A DNA stretch of 37,595 nucleotides from Candidatus Aminicenantota bacterium (GTDB taxonomy: Bacteria; Acidobacteriota; Aminicenantia; Aminicenantales; Aminicenantaceae), in the NCBI GenBank assembly GCA_020348385.1, contig CP070750.1, positions 3,372,113 through 3,409,707 of the forward strand, in the 5' to 3' direction. Below the pieces are notes generated by a model, which worked only from the letters and a program-made list of their open reading frames with translations, was not told where the DNA came from and did not search any database. The position numbers and the translations under genes were made by a program. Below, in pieces: positions 15,254-23,773 of the stretch. The first letter of the stretch is position 1, and each line of letters begins with the position of its first letter.

Positions 15254-17517
15254 GCGGGATAGCGAAGAGCATCGTTCGTTTTCGTTGGCTGATTATCGTT
15301 GGTTTTGTGACGTTTGCTTTGTTTTTCGGATCCCGCATACAACGTGCTGAGATAGAGTCCGATATGAAAGCCATGCTCCCTTCGGATATGGAGTCCCGTC
15401 TCAACACGGATCAGATTGACGAATTGTTCGGCGGGACAGAGATGCTGATGGTCATACTCAAATCAGAGGATGTTCTCAATCCGGAGACTCTCATCCGAAC
15501 AAAGGAAATCTCACGAAAGATGAAGCGCGTCAAGGGTGTGGACAAGGTATTATCCCTGTTTGAATTAAAAAATATCAAGGGAGAAGAGGGAGCGATGATC
15601 GTCGAGCCGGCGGTGAGGCGGATACCCGAAACCGAAGAGCAAAAGGAGCTTCTGCGGAAAGAAATCGCAGAAAACGACATCGCGTACGGCAGTGTCGTAT
15701 CAAAGGATTTCACCCTCACGGCTGTTATTGCCCTTCTCAAAACCGATGTCTCGGATACTGTGATCGTGAAGGCGGTTCAAGAACTCGTGGCACAAAATCA
15801 AGGGGAAGAAGAGGTTGTGGTCGGTGGGTTGCCGTTCACACGAGTCCAGGTGACCAAAAGCATTCAAGGCGATTTCCGCAAGCTTTTACCGTTGGGGATA
15901 TTGATCATGCTGGTATTTTTGTTTTTTTGTTTCAAGCAACTCCGCGGTGTCCTGCTACCTTTTGTTGTGGTCATCATGTCCATCCTTTTTGCGATGGGTT
16001 TGATCCCTCTTTTGGATTGGAAGATTCATGTGATAACTGTTCTGGTGCCGATCATGCTGATTGCCATTGCCAATGACTACGGCATTCATCTGATTGCCAA
16101 ATACCAGGAATACAACTACGAAGGCAATCCGTATTCGAAAAAAGAGCTGGCGATGAAAATATACAGCTCCCTCTCCAAGCCTGTCATCCTGACCGGGCTC
16201 ACGACCACAGCCGGAATGCTATGTCTACTCGGTCATGTCATCATCCCCTCTCGCCAGATAAGCATTCTTGCTTCATGCGGAATCTTATTTGCCCTGGCAG
16301 CCAGCCTCCTGTTCATCCCGGCGGTTGTATCCATGCTTCCCAAGTCGAAACCGATTTTGCTCGCCAAGAACGATAAAAAGCCCTTTTTAGAAAAGATGTT
16401 GACTCTTTTTGGAAAAATGGTCACATCCAAACCAAAGACCATCATCGCCTTTGCTGTCATATCTGCCCTGAGTATTTCGGTCGGGATATTTTTTGTCATC
16501 GTTGACACGGATCCCAACAAATATTATCCAGATGATCATCCTGTCGCATATTCTGGACGTCTGGTCAATGACAACTTGGGGGGAGCCCAAAACATATCTG
16601 TGGTGTTTCAGGGCGACATCAAAGATCCAAGGATTATGGATAAAATCGACGTTATCGAACACGAACTCGATGCAATGCCAGAGGTCGGTACCACGACTTC
16701 GATTGCCCGTGTTGTTCGCCAGATGAGTCGAGCCCTGAATGATCAGGAAGAAGAGTGGTACGATAAAATCCCCGATAACCGGAATGCAGTGGCCCAGTAC
16801 TTTGAACTCTACTCCATGAGCGGTGATCCCGATGATTTCGAGAAAATGGTGGACTTCCCGTACGAGCACGCCCTATTGACCGCCCGATTGAATACGGCCA
16901 GCACGAAAAAAATGGATAGTGTCATCAACCGCGTGAAACATAAAACGGCGAATGATCCCGATGTTAAGCTGGTCGGGGGATTCGGGTCGATTCTCTCGGA
17001 ATTGGCCCATAGGGTCGTGGACGGCCAATTGCTCTCATTGGGTCTGGCGATTCTGGTGGTCGGGATCTTGCTGATGATTCTCTTCCGTTCGGTGACCGCT
17101 GGACTGATATCCGCTATTCCCTTAGCCGTCTCTGTCACAACATTGTTCGGGCTTATGGGTCTATTTCGGATTGAGCTTAATGTCGCTACAGCCATGCTCT
17201 CTTCGATCATGATAGGCGTAGGGGTGGATTACACCATCCATTATCTCTGGCGGTTCAGAGAAGAAAGACAGAACGGGTTGGATCTGAAAGAAGCGGCAAA
17301 AAAAACTCTGACCACAACCGGACGGGGCATTGTTTTTAATGCACTGTCTGTCATGGTGGGATTTATCGTTTTATTCACATCCAGCTTCATTCCTGTTAGG
17401 TTTTTCGGATTCCTGGTTGTGGTATCCATCTCCTCTTGCCTTATGGGTGCGCTCATCCTGATCCCTGCTCTTTGTCTTGTTATTAGACCTAAATTCCTCG
17501 AACCCAAATCAATCTGA
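15250..17517 (+). CDS. MMPL/RND-superfamily transporter (HpnN-like)
   Basis: This 755-residue inner-membrane transporter has the two-fold RND layout: one N-terminal helix (residues 11-29), a large periplasmic domain (about 30-210), five to six helices, a second helix and periplasmic domain (about 395-590), then five to six helices. Conserved Asp residues in the repeated membrane motifs are present (Asp276 in ANDYGIH and Asp660 in GVGVDYTIHY), consistent with proton coupling. At 755 residues it is shorter than AcrB-type pumps and fits the MMPL/HpnN group, which moves lipids or other hydrophobic molecules toward the outer membrane. The start overlaps the TetR stop. The TGA stop (17515-17517) lies inside the left end of a palindromic repeat, before the LolA-like gene. 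The substrate is not deducible from sequence. Confidence 0.92.
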   Translation: MSGIAKSIVRFRWLIIVGFVTFALFFGSRIQRAEIESDMKAMLPSDMESRLNTDQIDELFGGTEMLMVILKSEDVLNPETLIRTKEISRKMKRVKGVDKVLSLFELKNIKGEEGAMIVEPAVRRIPETEEQKELLRKEIAENDIAYGSVVSKDFTLTAVIALLKTDVSDTVIVKAVQELVAQNQGEEEVVVGGLPFTRVQVTKSIQGDFRKLLPLGILIMLVFLFFCFKQLRGVLLPFVVVIMSILFAMGLIPLLDWKIHVITVLVPIMLIAIANDYGIHLIAKYQEYNYEGNPYSKKELAMKIYSSLSKPVILTGLTTTAGMLCLLGHVIIPSRQISILASCGILFALAASLLFIPAVVSMLPKSKPILLAKNDKKPFLEKMLTLFGKMVTSKPKTIIAFAVISALSISVGIFFVIVDTDPNKYYPDDHPVAYSGRLVNDNLGGAQNISVVFQGDIKDPRIMDKIDVIEHELDAMPEVGTTTSIARVVRQMSRALNDQEEEWYDKIPDNRNAVAQYFELYSMSGDPDDFEKMVDFPYEHALLTARLNTASTKKMDSVINRVKHKTANDPDVKLVGGFGSILSELAHRVVDGQLLSLGLAILVVGILLMILFRSVTAGLISAIPLAVSVTTLFGLMGLFRIELNVATAMLSSIMIGVGVDYTIHYLWRFREERQNGLDLKEAAKKTLTTTGRGIVFNALSVMVGFIVLFTSSFIPVRFFGFLVVVSISSCLMGALILIPALCLVIRPKFLEPKSI

Positions 17518-17654
17518 ATCATTTATAAAAAATGCCAATGATTTTAATTACATCTAATGTTGGGCGGGGTGGATTGGCATCAGCATTTTTTACCCTTTGG
17601 GCGAGCCAAAATTGCTGGGTGGGGCGCAGGGTCTCGACTCGTAAATGATCCAGA
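17513..17654. repeat. MITE-like palindromic element with G-rich core
   Basis: The 142-base element is bounded by inverted ends TCTGAATCATTTAT (17513-17526) and GTAAATGATCCAGA (17641-17654), 12 of 13 positions complementary. Inside, ATGCCAAT (17532-17539) pairs with ATTGGCAT (17573-17580) across a loop holding GGGCGGGGTGG. A second G-rich block, GGGTGGGG (17617-17624), follows GCGAGCCAA. Blocks match pieces at 6691-6852 and 21010-21100. The transporter's stop codon is part of the left end, and the 164-base gap between transporter and LolA-like gene is nearly all element. There is no ORF, so it would need a transposase from elsewhere. Confidence 0.65.
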
Positions 17655-17681
17655 CTATTAAATAAATTAAAGGAGTTATAC

Positions 17682-18482
17682 ATGAAAAAATATAAAACAT
17701 TCATCGTTTGTGTTGTGGTGATAATGTTTTTTGGATCCTTAGAATCGCAGGAAAATCTCAGCGCCAAACAGATCGTGGATAGATCATTCCAGGCAACCAA
17801 ATTAGCCGGCTCTGAAACGTTGTCCACAATGACCATCATCGACAACAGAGGAAGGGAAAGGGTTAGAGAAATAGCCACTGTCTCCAAGCTTTATGACAGC
17901 GGAGAGACAGAAAAAAGACTGATCCGTTTTCTTTCTCCCGCTGATGTCAAGGGAACCGGATTGCTCACTTTTGACTATGAAAACAAGGATGATGACATGT
18001 GGCTGTTTATGCCTGCGCTCAGGAAAACACGACGCATAGTCAGCACGGAAAAAGCCAAAAATTTCATGGGATCGGAATTTACCTATGCGGATATGACACC
18101 TCCAATTTTGGAGAATTTTTCCTATGAAATATTGGGAGAGGAAGAAGTGGCTGGAACCCCATGTTGGAAGATCGAAATGATACCTGTCGATGACGACATT
18201 GCCGATGAGAATGGCTTTTCCAAAAGGATCTCGTTCATCGCCAAACAAGATTATGTTATCCGTAAGGCCATTTATTATGATCTAGATGGCGAACTCCATA
18301 AGGAGCTTGCCGTCGAAAACGTGAAGGAAATCGATGCCAAAAACCATAAATACAGACCGACACGTATGGTCATGGTCAATAAACAAAACGGGAGAAAATC
18401 GGTGTTGGATTGGGATGAAATCCAGTTCAATCCAGAAGTGAAGGATGAATTTTTCACAACAAGATACCTTGAGAGGTATTGA
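17682..18482 (+). CDS. LolA-like outer-membrane lipoprotein-sorting protein
   Basis: This 266-residue protein has a signal peptide (about residues 5-20, TFIVCVVVIMFFGSLES) and the LolA-like/PF17131 pattern: IVDRSFQATKLAGSETLSTM at the start, FLSPADVKGTGLLTFDYENK, DDMWLFMPALRKTRRI, and a TRYLERY C-terminus. Such periplasmic carriers have a half-barrel that shields acyl chains. This group usually sits beside MMPL/RND transporters rather than with LolCDE, and probably hands lipid or lipoprotein cargo to the outer membrane. It follows the transporter gene across a 164-base repeat element, with AGGAG before ATG 17682. Co-transcription through the repeat is likely but unproven. The membership is firm; cargo is unknown. 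Confidence 0.88.
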   Translation: MKKYKTFIVCVVVIMFFGSLESQENLSAKQIVDRSFQATKLAGSETLSTMTIIDNRGRERVREIATVSKLYDSGETEKRLIRFLSPADVKGTGLLTFDYENKDDDMWLFMPALRKTRRIVSTEKAKNFMGSEFTYADMTPPILENFSYEILGEEEVAGTPCWKIEMIPVDDDIADENGFSKRISFIAKQDYVIRKAIYYDLDGELHKELAVENVKEIDAKNHKYRPTRMVMVNKQNGRKSVLDWDEIQFNPEVKDEFFTTRYLERY

Positions 18483-18593
18483 TGCCTCGGAATCAGCATG
18501 CCTGGCAACGACATGATAGCTGCAAGAAATGCAACGAATTTTTAGATACATATAGATATTGATTTAGATGGTTAAAAAGGATAAAAATTAGGC

Positions 18594-19574
18594 ATGAAAA
18601 AGAGAAATATGAGTTTTATGATTTTTTGGGGGTCGATACTGTTAATTGCTTGTATTCAACCTGGTGCAGCACAAAACAGGGATGGCTTTAGTCTTCATCT
18701 GGAAAACGATTTTTTTGCGGGTACAGACAGGTATTACACCAATGGAATGAAATTTACCTGGATAACTTCCGGAAGCACATCCAGACGGTCTGACTCTTTA
18801 TCACGCCGTGCTGTCTCTGTATCAATCGGACAGAACATCTACACACCTTACGATATCAATCTTGAAGACCTCATCGAAGATGATCGTCCTTATGCGGGCA
18901 TTTCTTATTTTACTCTGGCTCTTCACAAGAAAGAAGATCGAACCATGAATACTTGGGAATTTCTATTGGGGATTGTTGGCCCAAGTTCTCTTGCCGAAGA
19001 ATTACAAAGTTTTGTCCATGGCTTACTTCAAAACTCAGAACCCAAAGGTTGGCAACACCAACTCAAGGATGAAATTGTTTTTGGCATCATTTTCGACCGG
19101 AAATGGAGAATTTTTCGGTCTCAAGAGGAGCAAAAATTTGGCTATGATTTTGTCGGTCATGCTGGTGGCAGTTTCGGAACGATGATTACAGCAGTTGCTA
19201 CGGGATGGCAATTCCGATTCGGTTTGAATCTTCCAAGAGATTTCGGGACTTTTCTCATTCGTCCTGGAGGGGAAAGCGGAGCTCTTTTTAATGACCTATC
19301 TTTTCAGCAGAAGGATGCACAACGCTCTGGAGTGCATGGCTTTGTCTATTTAGTCGGGCACGGAGTCATAAGAAACATCTTCCTGGATGGAAATACTTAT
19401 AGTGATAGTCACCGCGTGGACAAGTATCCCTTTGTGAGTGACATCGCTATAGGTTTTGTGATAAGTCTGAAACGGTTCAAAATCAGCTATGCCTATGTCT
19501 ACCGCACCAAACAGTTCAAAACACAAGACAAGCCTCAAATATTTGGTGCAATCAACATTTCATATGTTTATTAG
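18594..19574 (+). CDS. LpxR-family lipid A 3'-O-deacylase-like protein
   Basis: This 326-residue protein has a signal peptide or lipoprotein-type start (FMIFWGSILLIACIQPGAAQ) and the LpxR/DUF2219 signature HLENDFFAGTDRYYTNGMKF. LpxR catalysis uses the Asn-Asp of the END motif, which is intact. DDRPYAG (about residue 100) is a second conserved family block. LpxR is an outer-membrane beta-barrel enzyme that removes the 3' acyl chains of lipid A, and the chain ends in a barrel-like strand INISYVY. It follows the LolA-like gene by 111 bases, extending the envelope-lipid theme, but may have its own promoter. Whether its substrate is lipid A or another outer-leaflet lipid is not known. ATG 18594 has only a weak, close AGG site; ATG 18609 is an alternative. 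Confidence 0.85.
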   Translation: MKKRNMSFMIFWGSILLIACIQPGAAQNRDGFSLHLENDFFAGTDRYYTNGMKFTWITSGSTSRRSDSLSRRAVSVSIGQNIYTPYDINLEDLIEDDRPYAGISYFTLALHKKEDRTMNTWEFLLGIVGPSSLAEELQSFVHGLLQNSEPKGWQHQLKDEIVFGIIFDRKWRIFRSQEEQKFGYDFVGHAGGSFGTMITAVATGWQFRFGLNLPRDFGTFLIRPGGESGALFNDLSFQQKDAQRSGVHGFVYLVGHGVIRNIFLDGNTYSDSHRVDKYPFVSDIAIGFVISLKRFKISYAYVYRTKQFKTQDKPQIFGAINISYVY

Positions 19575-19624
19575 GCAGGTTTAGACATTGATTACTTTAT
19601 CAAGTTCACATATGATGGACTTAT

Positions 19625-19653
19625 CCAATGCCAAACCGATCCACCCCGCCAAA
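19625..19653 (-). repeat. G-rich repeat fragment, inverted orientation
   Basis: On the minus strand this stretch reads GGCGGGGTGGATCGG, matching GGCGGGGTGGATTGG at 17563-17577 with one difference, and TTGGCAT occurs nearby in both copies. The flanking ends of the element are not recognisable, so this is a fragment lying between the LpxR-like and aminotransferase genes. Elsewhere in this 193-base gap I see only the promoter below and no convincing gene. Confidence 0.5.
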
Positions 19654-19692
19654 CTTCAGTGCACAGAGAGGAGATGACCTATGAAGCTGTAT

Positions 19693-19723
19693 TTGCAAGC
19701 CGCTTTTAAGATTTACCTATAAT
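19693..19723 (+). promoter_or_regulatory. Possible promoter of the aminotransferase gene
   Basis: A perfect -10 hexamer TATAAT (19718-19723) lies 44 bases before the ATG at 19768. The best -35 candidate is TTGCAA (19693-19698), with a long 19-base spacer. The -10 box is convincing; the -35 box is weak. Confidence 0.45.
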
Positions 19724-19767
19724 TCTGGTCATATGATGTGTGATCTCGAAAAAGGAGGAATTGTAGT

Positions 19768-21009
19768 ATGAAAAACATTCCTGATGTTTTGCAGGATCTT
19801 TTATCCTTGACATCCAAAGGATTGGTCCGTTCTGAGATCCGAGAGCTTTTGAAACTGACAAGACAACCAGGAATTATTTCGTTTGCCGGTGGCCTCCCCT
19901 ATTCCGGGCTATTTCCGATCGAAGAGATAAAAGACATTATACATTCCATACTGGACAAAGAAGGAGAAATTGCTCTGCAGTATGGCCCGACTGAGGGGGA
20001 TAGTCGGTTGATCGAGTTTTTAGCGGGATGGATGAAGGAGACCGAAGGAGTAGATGTCAGTGAAGATAATATATTGGTCGTATCCGGGGCTCAGCAGGCC
20101 TTGGATTTGATTGGGAAAATATTCATCGATCCTGGAGATCCCTTAATCATCGGGCTACCTTCTTATTTAGGGGCCATCCAGGCTTTCAAAAGTATCCGGG
20201 CCAACATGGTGGGGGCCCGTTTGGATAAACAGGGAATCAATGTGGAGACGGTTGAAGATATTTTGAGAACCTACACCGCCAAAGCTCAAAAGATAAAGTT
20301 TGTATATGTCGTGCCTGATTTCCAAAATCCTTCCGGCGTGACCCTGTCGTTGGAGAGGAGGGAAAGACTTCTCCAATTGTGCTATGAATATGGGATCGTT
20401 CTCGTCGAGGATACTCCCTACCGTGATTTGAGATTCGAGGGCGAGCCCGTGCCGATGTTCAGATCCCTGGATGAGAAAGGCTATGCCTTTTCCATACACA
20501 CGTTTTCGAAGCTCTTGTTTCCAGGAACCCGGCTGGGTTGGATCGTTGCAGATAAGTCCATCCAGGAAAAGCTGACCATGGCCAAACAGCCTACAGATCT
20601 TTGCACCTCGCCCCTGAATCAATCCATCGTGTATGAGTTTTGCCGGCGCGGCCTCCTCAAAACCCACATTTCCAATATTGTCGAGCTCTACAAGAAAAAG
20701 AGGGACATCATGATCAACGCCCTGGAGGAATACATGCCCGAGGGCTCGGGGATCGATTGGACACATCCTGAGGGAGGCCTTTTCCTTTGGATAACGCTAC
20801 CCGAAAACATGGATGCCGGAGAGTTGTTTCCCAAGGCCGTTGAAAAAAAAGTCGCCTATGTCGTCGGATCGGCCTTTCATTTCGACAGGAGCGGCCATAA
20901 TACCATGCGGTTGAATTTTTCCTACCCGAGCGAAGAACAGATTGATGAGGGCATAAAGAGACTGGCGAATTTGATCAAACAGGAACTTAGTCAAACATCC
21001 CTCTTTTAA
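19768..21009 (+). CDS. PLP-dependent class I/II aminotransferase (LysN/ARO8-like)
   Basis: This 413-residue fold-type I enzyme carries the PLP lysine in TFSKLLFPGTRLGW (Lys248), the PDFQNPSGVTLSLERR block that positions the cofactor, and EDTPYRDLRFEG. These strings match the 2-aminoadipate/aromatic aminotransferase (LysN, ARO8) group that also includes the aminotransferase half of MocR proteins. No N-terminal GntR helix-turn-helix is present, so this is the stand-alone enzyme. Members transaminate aminoadipate, aromatic or branched-chain amino acids with 2-oxoglutarate; the donor cannot be fixed from sequence. AAGGAGGAAT precedes ATG 19768. It lies upstream of an exported M14 peptidase gene, from which it is separated by a G-rich repeat beginning right after its stop codon. 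Context suggests amino-acid catabolism. Confidence 0.9.
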   Translation: MKNIPDVLQDLLSLTSKGLVRSEIRELLKLTRQPGIISFAGGLPYSGLFPIEEIKDIIHSILDKEGEIALQYGPTEGDSRLIEFLAGWMKETEGVDVSEDNILVVSGAQQALDLIGKIFIDPGDPLIIGLPSYLGAIQAFKSIRANMVGARLDKQGINVETVEDILRTYTAKAQKIKFVYVVPDFQNPSGVTLSLERRERLLQLCYEYGIVLVEDTPYRDLRFEGEPVPMFRSLDEKGYAFSIHTFSKLLFPGTRLGWIVADKSIQEKLTMAKQPTDLCTSPLNQSIVYEFCRRGLLKTHISNIVELYKKKRDIMINALEEYMPEGSGIDWTHPEGGLFLWITLPENMDAGELFPKAVEKKVAYVVGSAFHFDRSGHNTMRLNFSYPSEEQIDEGIKRLANLIKQELSQTSLF

Positions 21010-21100
21010 CCTGAATTATTCATGCGCCACTTCATCCTTTCCTTAATAGTTTGGGAGGGGTGGGTCGGCAAGGGCGGGGTGGGTTGTATACATGATTAGG
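21010..21100 (+). repeat. G-rich repeat with potential G-quadruplex, upstream of the M14 gene
   Basis: The element begins CCTGAATTATTCATG immediately after the aminotransferase TAA and ends near CATGATTAGG. It holds six G-runs of three or four between 21053 and 21083: GGGAGGGGTGGG, a seven-base gap, then GGGCGGGGTGGG. That is a strong potential G-quadruplex on the + (mRNA-like) strand, 25 bases before ATG 21108. The element's last bases contribute to the AGGAGG ribosome-binding site at 21098-21103. It may act on expression of the M14 gene. Confidence 0.6.
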
Positions 21101-21107
21101 AGGAAAA

Positions 21108-23741
21108 ATGCGATTCTGGAAAAAGACATCATGGGCTTTTCTTCCGATTCTTTTGATGTTGGTAGGGGCACCGGGTTTTGGCCAATCCATTCCATCACCG
21201 GAAAAATTCTTTGGCCACCGAATGGGTGCGGAAAAAAAACTGGCACGCTGGGATAAGATCGTCGATTACATGCAGCTGGTCGGCAAAGCCTCCGACCGGG
21301 TCATTGTCGAAGAGGTGGGAAAAAGTACGAACAGCAACCCGTTTCTCCTGATGGTGATATCTTCTCCCGCCAATCTCCGGAATATTCAACGATACAAGGA
21401 TATCAACAAAAAGCTTTTCGATCCGCGTACCATCAAATCCGATAAGGAAGCGGAGTCATTGATCGACGAAGCCAGAATTTTTGTGTGCGTGACCTGCAGC
21501 ATGCACGCCACAGAGGTCGGGGCCACACAGATGTCGGTCGAGATGGCCCATCGATTGGCCACTGAGAAATCATCTTATATACAAAACATCCTGGACAACG
21601 TGGTTTTCCTCCTGGTCCCTTGTCTGAATCCGGACGGCCAGATTATGGTGACAGACTGGTACAACAAAACACTGGGAACCCCTTATGAAGGATCTCGGAT
21701 GCCCTGGCTGTATCATCCTTATGTCGGACACGACAATAACCGAGATGCCTACATGTTCACACAAAAAGAGAGTCAGCTCATCGGAAAGATCGTCTTCCAG
21801 GATTGGCTGCCTGAAGTGTGGCTGGATGAACACCAGATGGGAAGCTCCGGGGCCCGGATTTTTGTGATGCCGGCCGCCGATCCGATCAATCCCAACGTCG
21901 ATCCCCTGATATACCGCAATACAGGGCTTTTGGGCTTTGCTCAGGCAGCGGCTCTCGAAAAAGCTGGAAAAGAAGGGATCATATACGGAAGGTCCTACAC
22001 CTACTGGTGGCAGGGGGCTATGGGCTGGGCGGGATGGTGGCACAACATGCTTGGTATGTTGACCGAATTGGCATCGGTCAGGATCGCAACCTCGACTGAG
22101 CAACAAAAAGCGGATCCCAGTCGACCTCAACCGGTTGATTCTGGGGCTAGTTCCCGGGGACGGTATGATCGATCGAGCCGGGGCCCGATCCCTCCGCCGA
22201 GGGATATCCAATTTCGTTCTCAGTATCCCCGACCCTGGTTGGGCGGGAAGTGGACGCTGCGCGATATCGTGGAATACGAGCTCATCGCCACCTTTGGGCT
22301 GCTGGAAGCGGCAGCGAATCTTCGATCCCAACTTCTCGAAGGACTCTTGGTTGTCGGGAAGCGCCAGGTCGCCATGGGCAAAAAAGGCGATCCCTTTGCC
22401 ATCCTCGTTCCAAAGGAACAGGCCGACCAACCGACTGTTATCAAACTGCTTCAAACCATGGCTTATGGGGGAGTGGAGGTCCATCAGTCCAAAAAGGCCT
22501 TTACCGCTGACGGTATCTCCTACCCAACTGGGACGTACGTTATCCTGATGGCCCAACCTTTCCGTGCCTATGCCAAGGACTTACTGGAGGCACAAGATTA
22601 TCCCAAAATCTCGCCCGCACCCGGGGTGCCAGCGCGGCCCCCATATGATGCGGCTGGCTGGTCGTTGGGGATGCAGATGGGAGTCGAGACGATTTTTGTC
22701 AAGAAGCCCTTTGAAGCCGATCTTGCCAAGCTTCAACAGATTGTTTTGCCACCGGGCAATATCTCCGGTACAGGGTCAAAATACCTCCTGGACCACCAGC
22801 CGAATAATAGCCTCGTGGCCGTTAATCGTCTTCTCAAAAAAGGGTATGAGATTTCCTGGATAAAGGATGAGGTGATGGTCAACGGGAAAACATATGCTCC
22901 CGGCGCTATTGTTGTGGGGGGCAGTGGATTGGCCGAAACCATGAAAGAGCTATCTCGATCATTGGGAGTCGATGTGGTTGCTGCAGATATCCCGATTTCG
23001 GACTCAATACGCATTCGAAGTCCGAAAACGGCGCTCTACCAACCCTGGGGAGGCAACATGGACGAGGGATGGACACGCTGGCTTTTAGAACAGAATGAGT
23101 TTCCGTTTGAGACAATCCATCCTGAAGACCTTCGTCAAGGCGATTCTTTCGAAACATTCGATGCCATCATCTTTCCCGATATGAGAAAAGAACAAATCCT
23201 CAAAGGGCTGACAGGGGAGACAACCCCGCCTGAATACAGGGGAGGAATCGAAGAGACCGGTGTCGAAGCTCTACGAAAATATATCGGCAAAGGAGGAACA
23301 GTTATCACGATTGGTCGGAGTGCCACGTTATTGATGGATGAATTCGCTGCTCCCTTTCGTGATAGCCTGCAGGGCGTATCTCGAGAAGAGTTCTTCTGCC
23401 CCGGCTCTATTGTGCGTGTTCTTGTGGACAACACCCATCCCATCGCCTACGGCATGCCAATTCAGGCAAATGCAGCCTTTTCCAATTCTCTCGTCCTCGA
23501 GCCAGTACCTTCCTTTTCGACCATGTCCAGTTCGATCGTTGTGCGTTATCCGACTGGGAACATTCTCCAGAGCGGTTGGCTCCACGGAGAATCATACCTT
23601 CATAACAAGGTGGGAGTGGCAGAAGTCAAATTGGGGAACGGCCGCATGGTCATGATCCCGATAAAGGTCCAGCACCGGGCTCAGCCCTACGGCACATTCA
23701 AGCTGCTGTTCAACGCCATTCTGACTTCAGCTACCGAATAA
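21108..23741 (+). CDS. Exported M14-family zinc carboxypeptidase
   Basis: This 877-residue protein has a signal peptide (AFLPILLMLVGAPGFGQ) and a complete M14 metallocarboxypeptidase site. His133 and Glu136 (MHATEVGAT) and His242 (WLDEHQMG) are the zinc ligands, and Glu320 (MLTELASV) is the catalytic base. NPDG and HDNNRD, the substrate and structural motifs, lie between them. The family catalytic core is about 300 residues; a further 550 residues follow, with an Ig- or Rossmann-like look (for example GKGGTVITIGRSATLLMDEF) of unknown role, as in large M14 proteins of Acidobacteriota and Bacteroidota. It should act in the periplasm or be secreted, releasing C-terminal residues or cleaving peptides. 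AGGAGG precedes ATG 21108, immediately downstream of a G-rich repeat. Confidence 0.92.
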   Translation: MRFWKKTSWAFLPILLMLVGAPGFGQSIPSPEKFFGHRMGAEKKLARWDKIVDYMQLVGKASDRVIVEEVGKSTNSNPFLLMVISSPANLRNIQRYKDINKKLFDPRTIKSDKEAESLIDEARIFVCVTCSMHATEVGATQMSVEMAHRLATEKSSYIQNILDNVVFLLVPCLNPDGQIMVTDWYNKTLGTPYEGSRMPWLYHPYVGHDNNRDAYMFTQKESQLIGKIVFQDWLPEVWLDEHQMGSSGARIFVMPAADPINPNVDPLIYRNTGLLGFAQAAALEKAGKEGIIYGRSYTYWWQGAMGWAGWWHNMLGMLTELASVRIATSTEQQKADPSRPQPVDSGASSRGRYDRSSRGPIPPPRDIQFRSQYPRPWLGGKWTLRDIVEYELIATFGLLEAAANLRSQLLEGLLVVGKRQVAMGKKGDPFAILVPKEQADQPTVIKLLQTMAYGGVEVHQSKKAFTADGISYPTGTYVILMAQPFRAYAKDLLEAQDYPKISPAPGVPARPPYDAAGWSLGMQMGVETIFVKKPFEADLAKLQQIVLPPGNISGTGSKYLLDHQPNNSLVAVNRLLKKGYEISWIKDEVMVNGKTYAPGAIVVGGSGLAETMKELSRSLGVDVVAADIPISDSIRIRSPKTALYQPWGGNMDEGWTRWLLEQNEFPFETIHPEDLRQGDSFETFDAIIFPDMRKEQILKGLTGETTPPEYRGGIEETGVEALRKYIGKGGTVITIGRSATLLMDEFAAPFRDSLQGVSREEFFCPGSIVRVLVDNTHPIAYGMPIQANAAFSNSLVLEPVPSFSTMSSSIVVRYPTGNILQSGWLHGESYLHNKVGVAEVKLGNGRMVMIPIKVQHRAQPYGTFKLLFNAILTSATE

Positions 23742-23773
23742 AGAATAATTATCCTATTATCGTCGCTAAAAAA

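Noticed and set aside
19681..19722. 13-codon ORF MKLYLQAAFKIYL with an upstream GAGAGGAG
   Set aside because: Very short, overlaps the likely -10 box, and no downstream hairpin links it to regulation.
21570..22556. Long minus-strand ORF (328 codons) inside the M14 gene
   Set aside because: It is the antisense shadow of a well-supported peptidase, with no recognisable domain and implausible composition.
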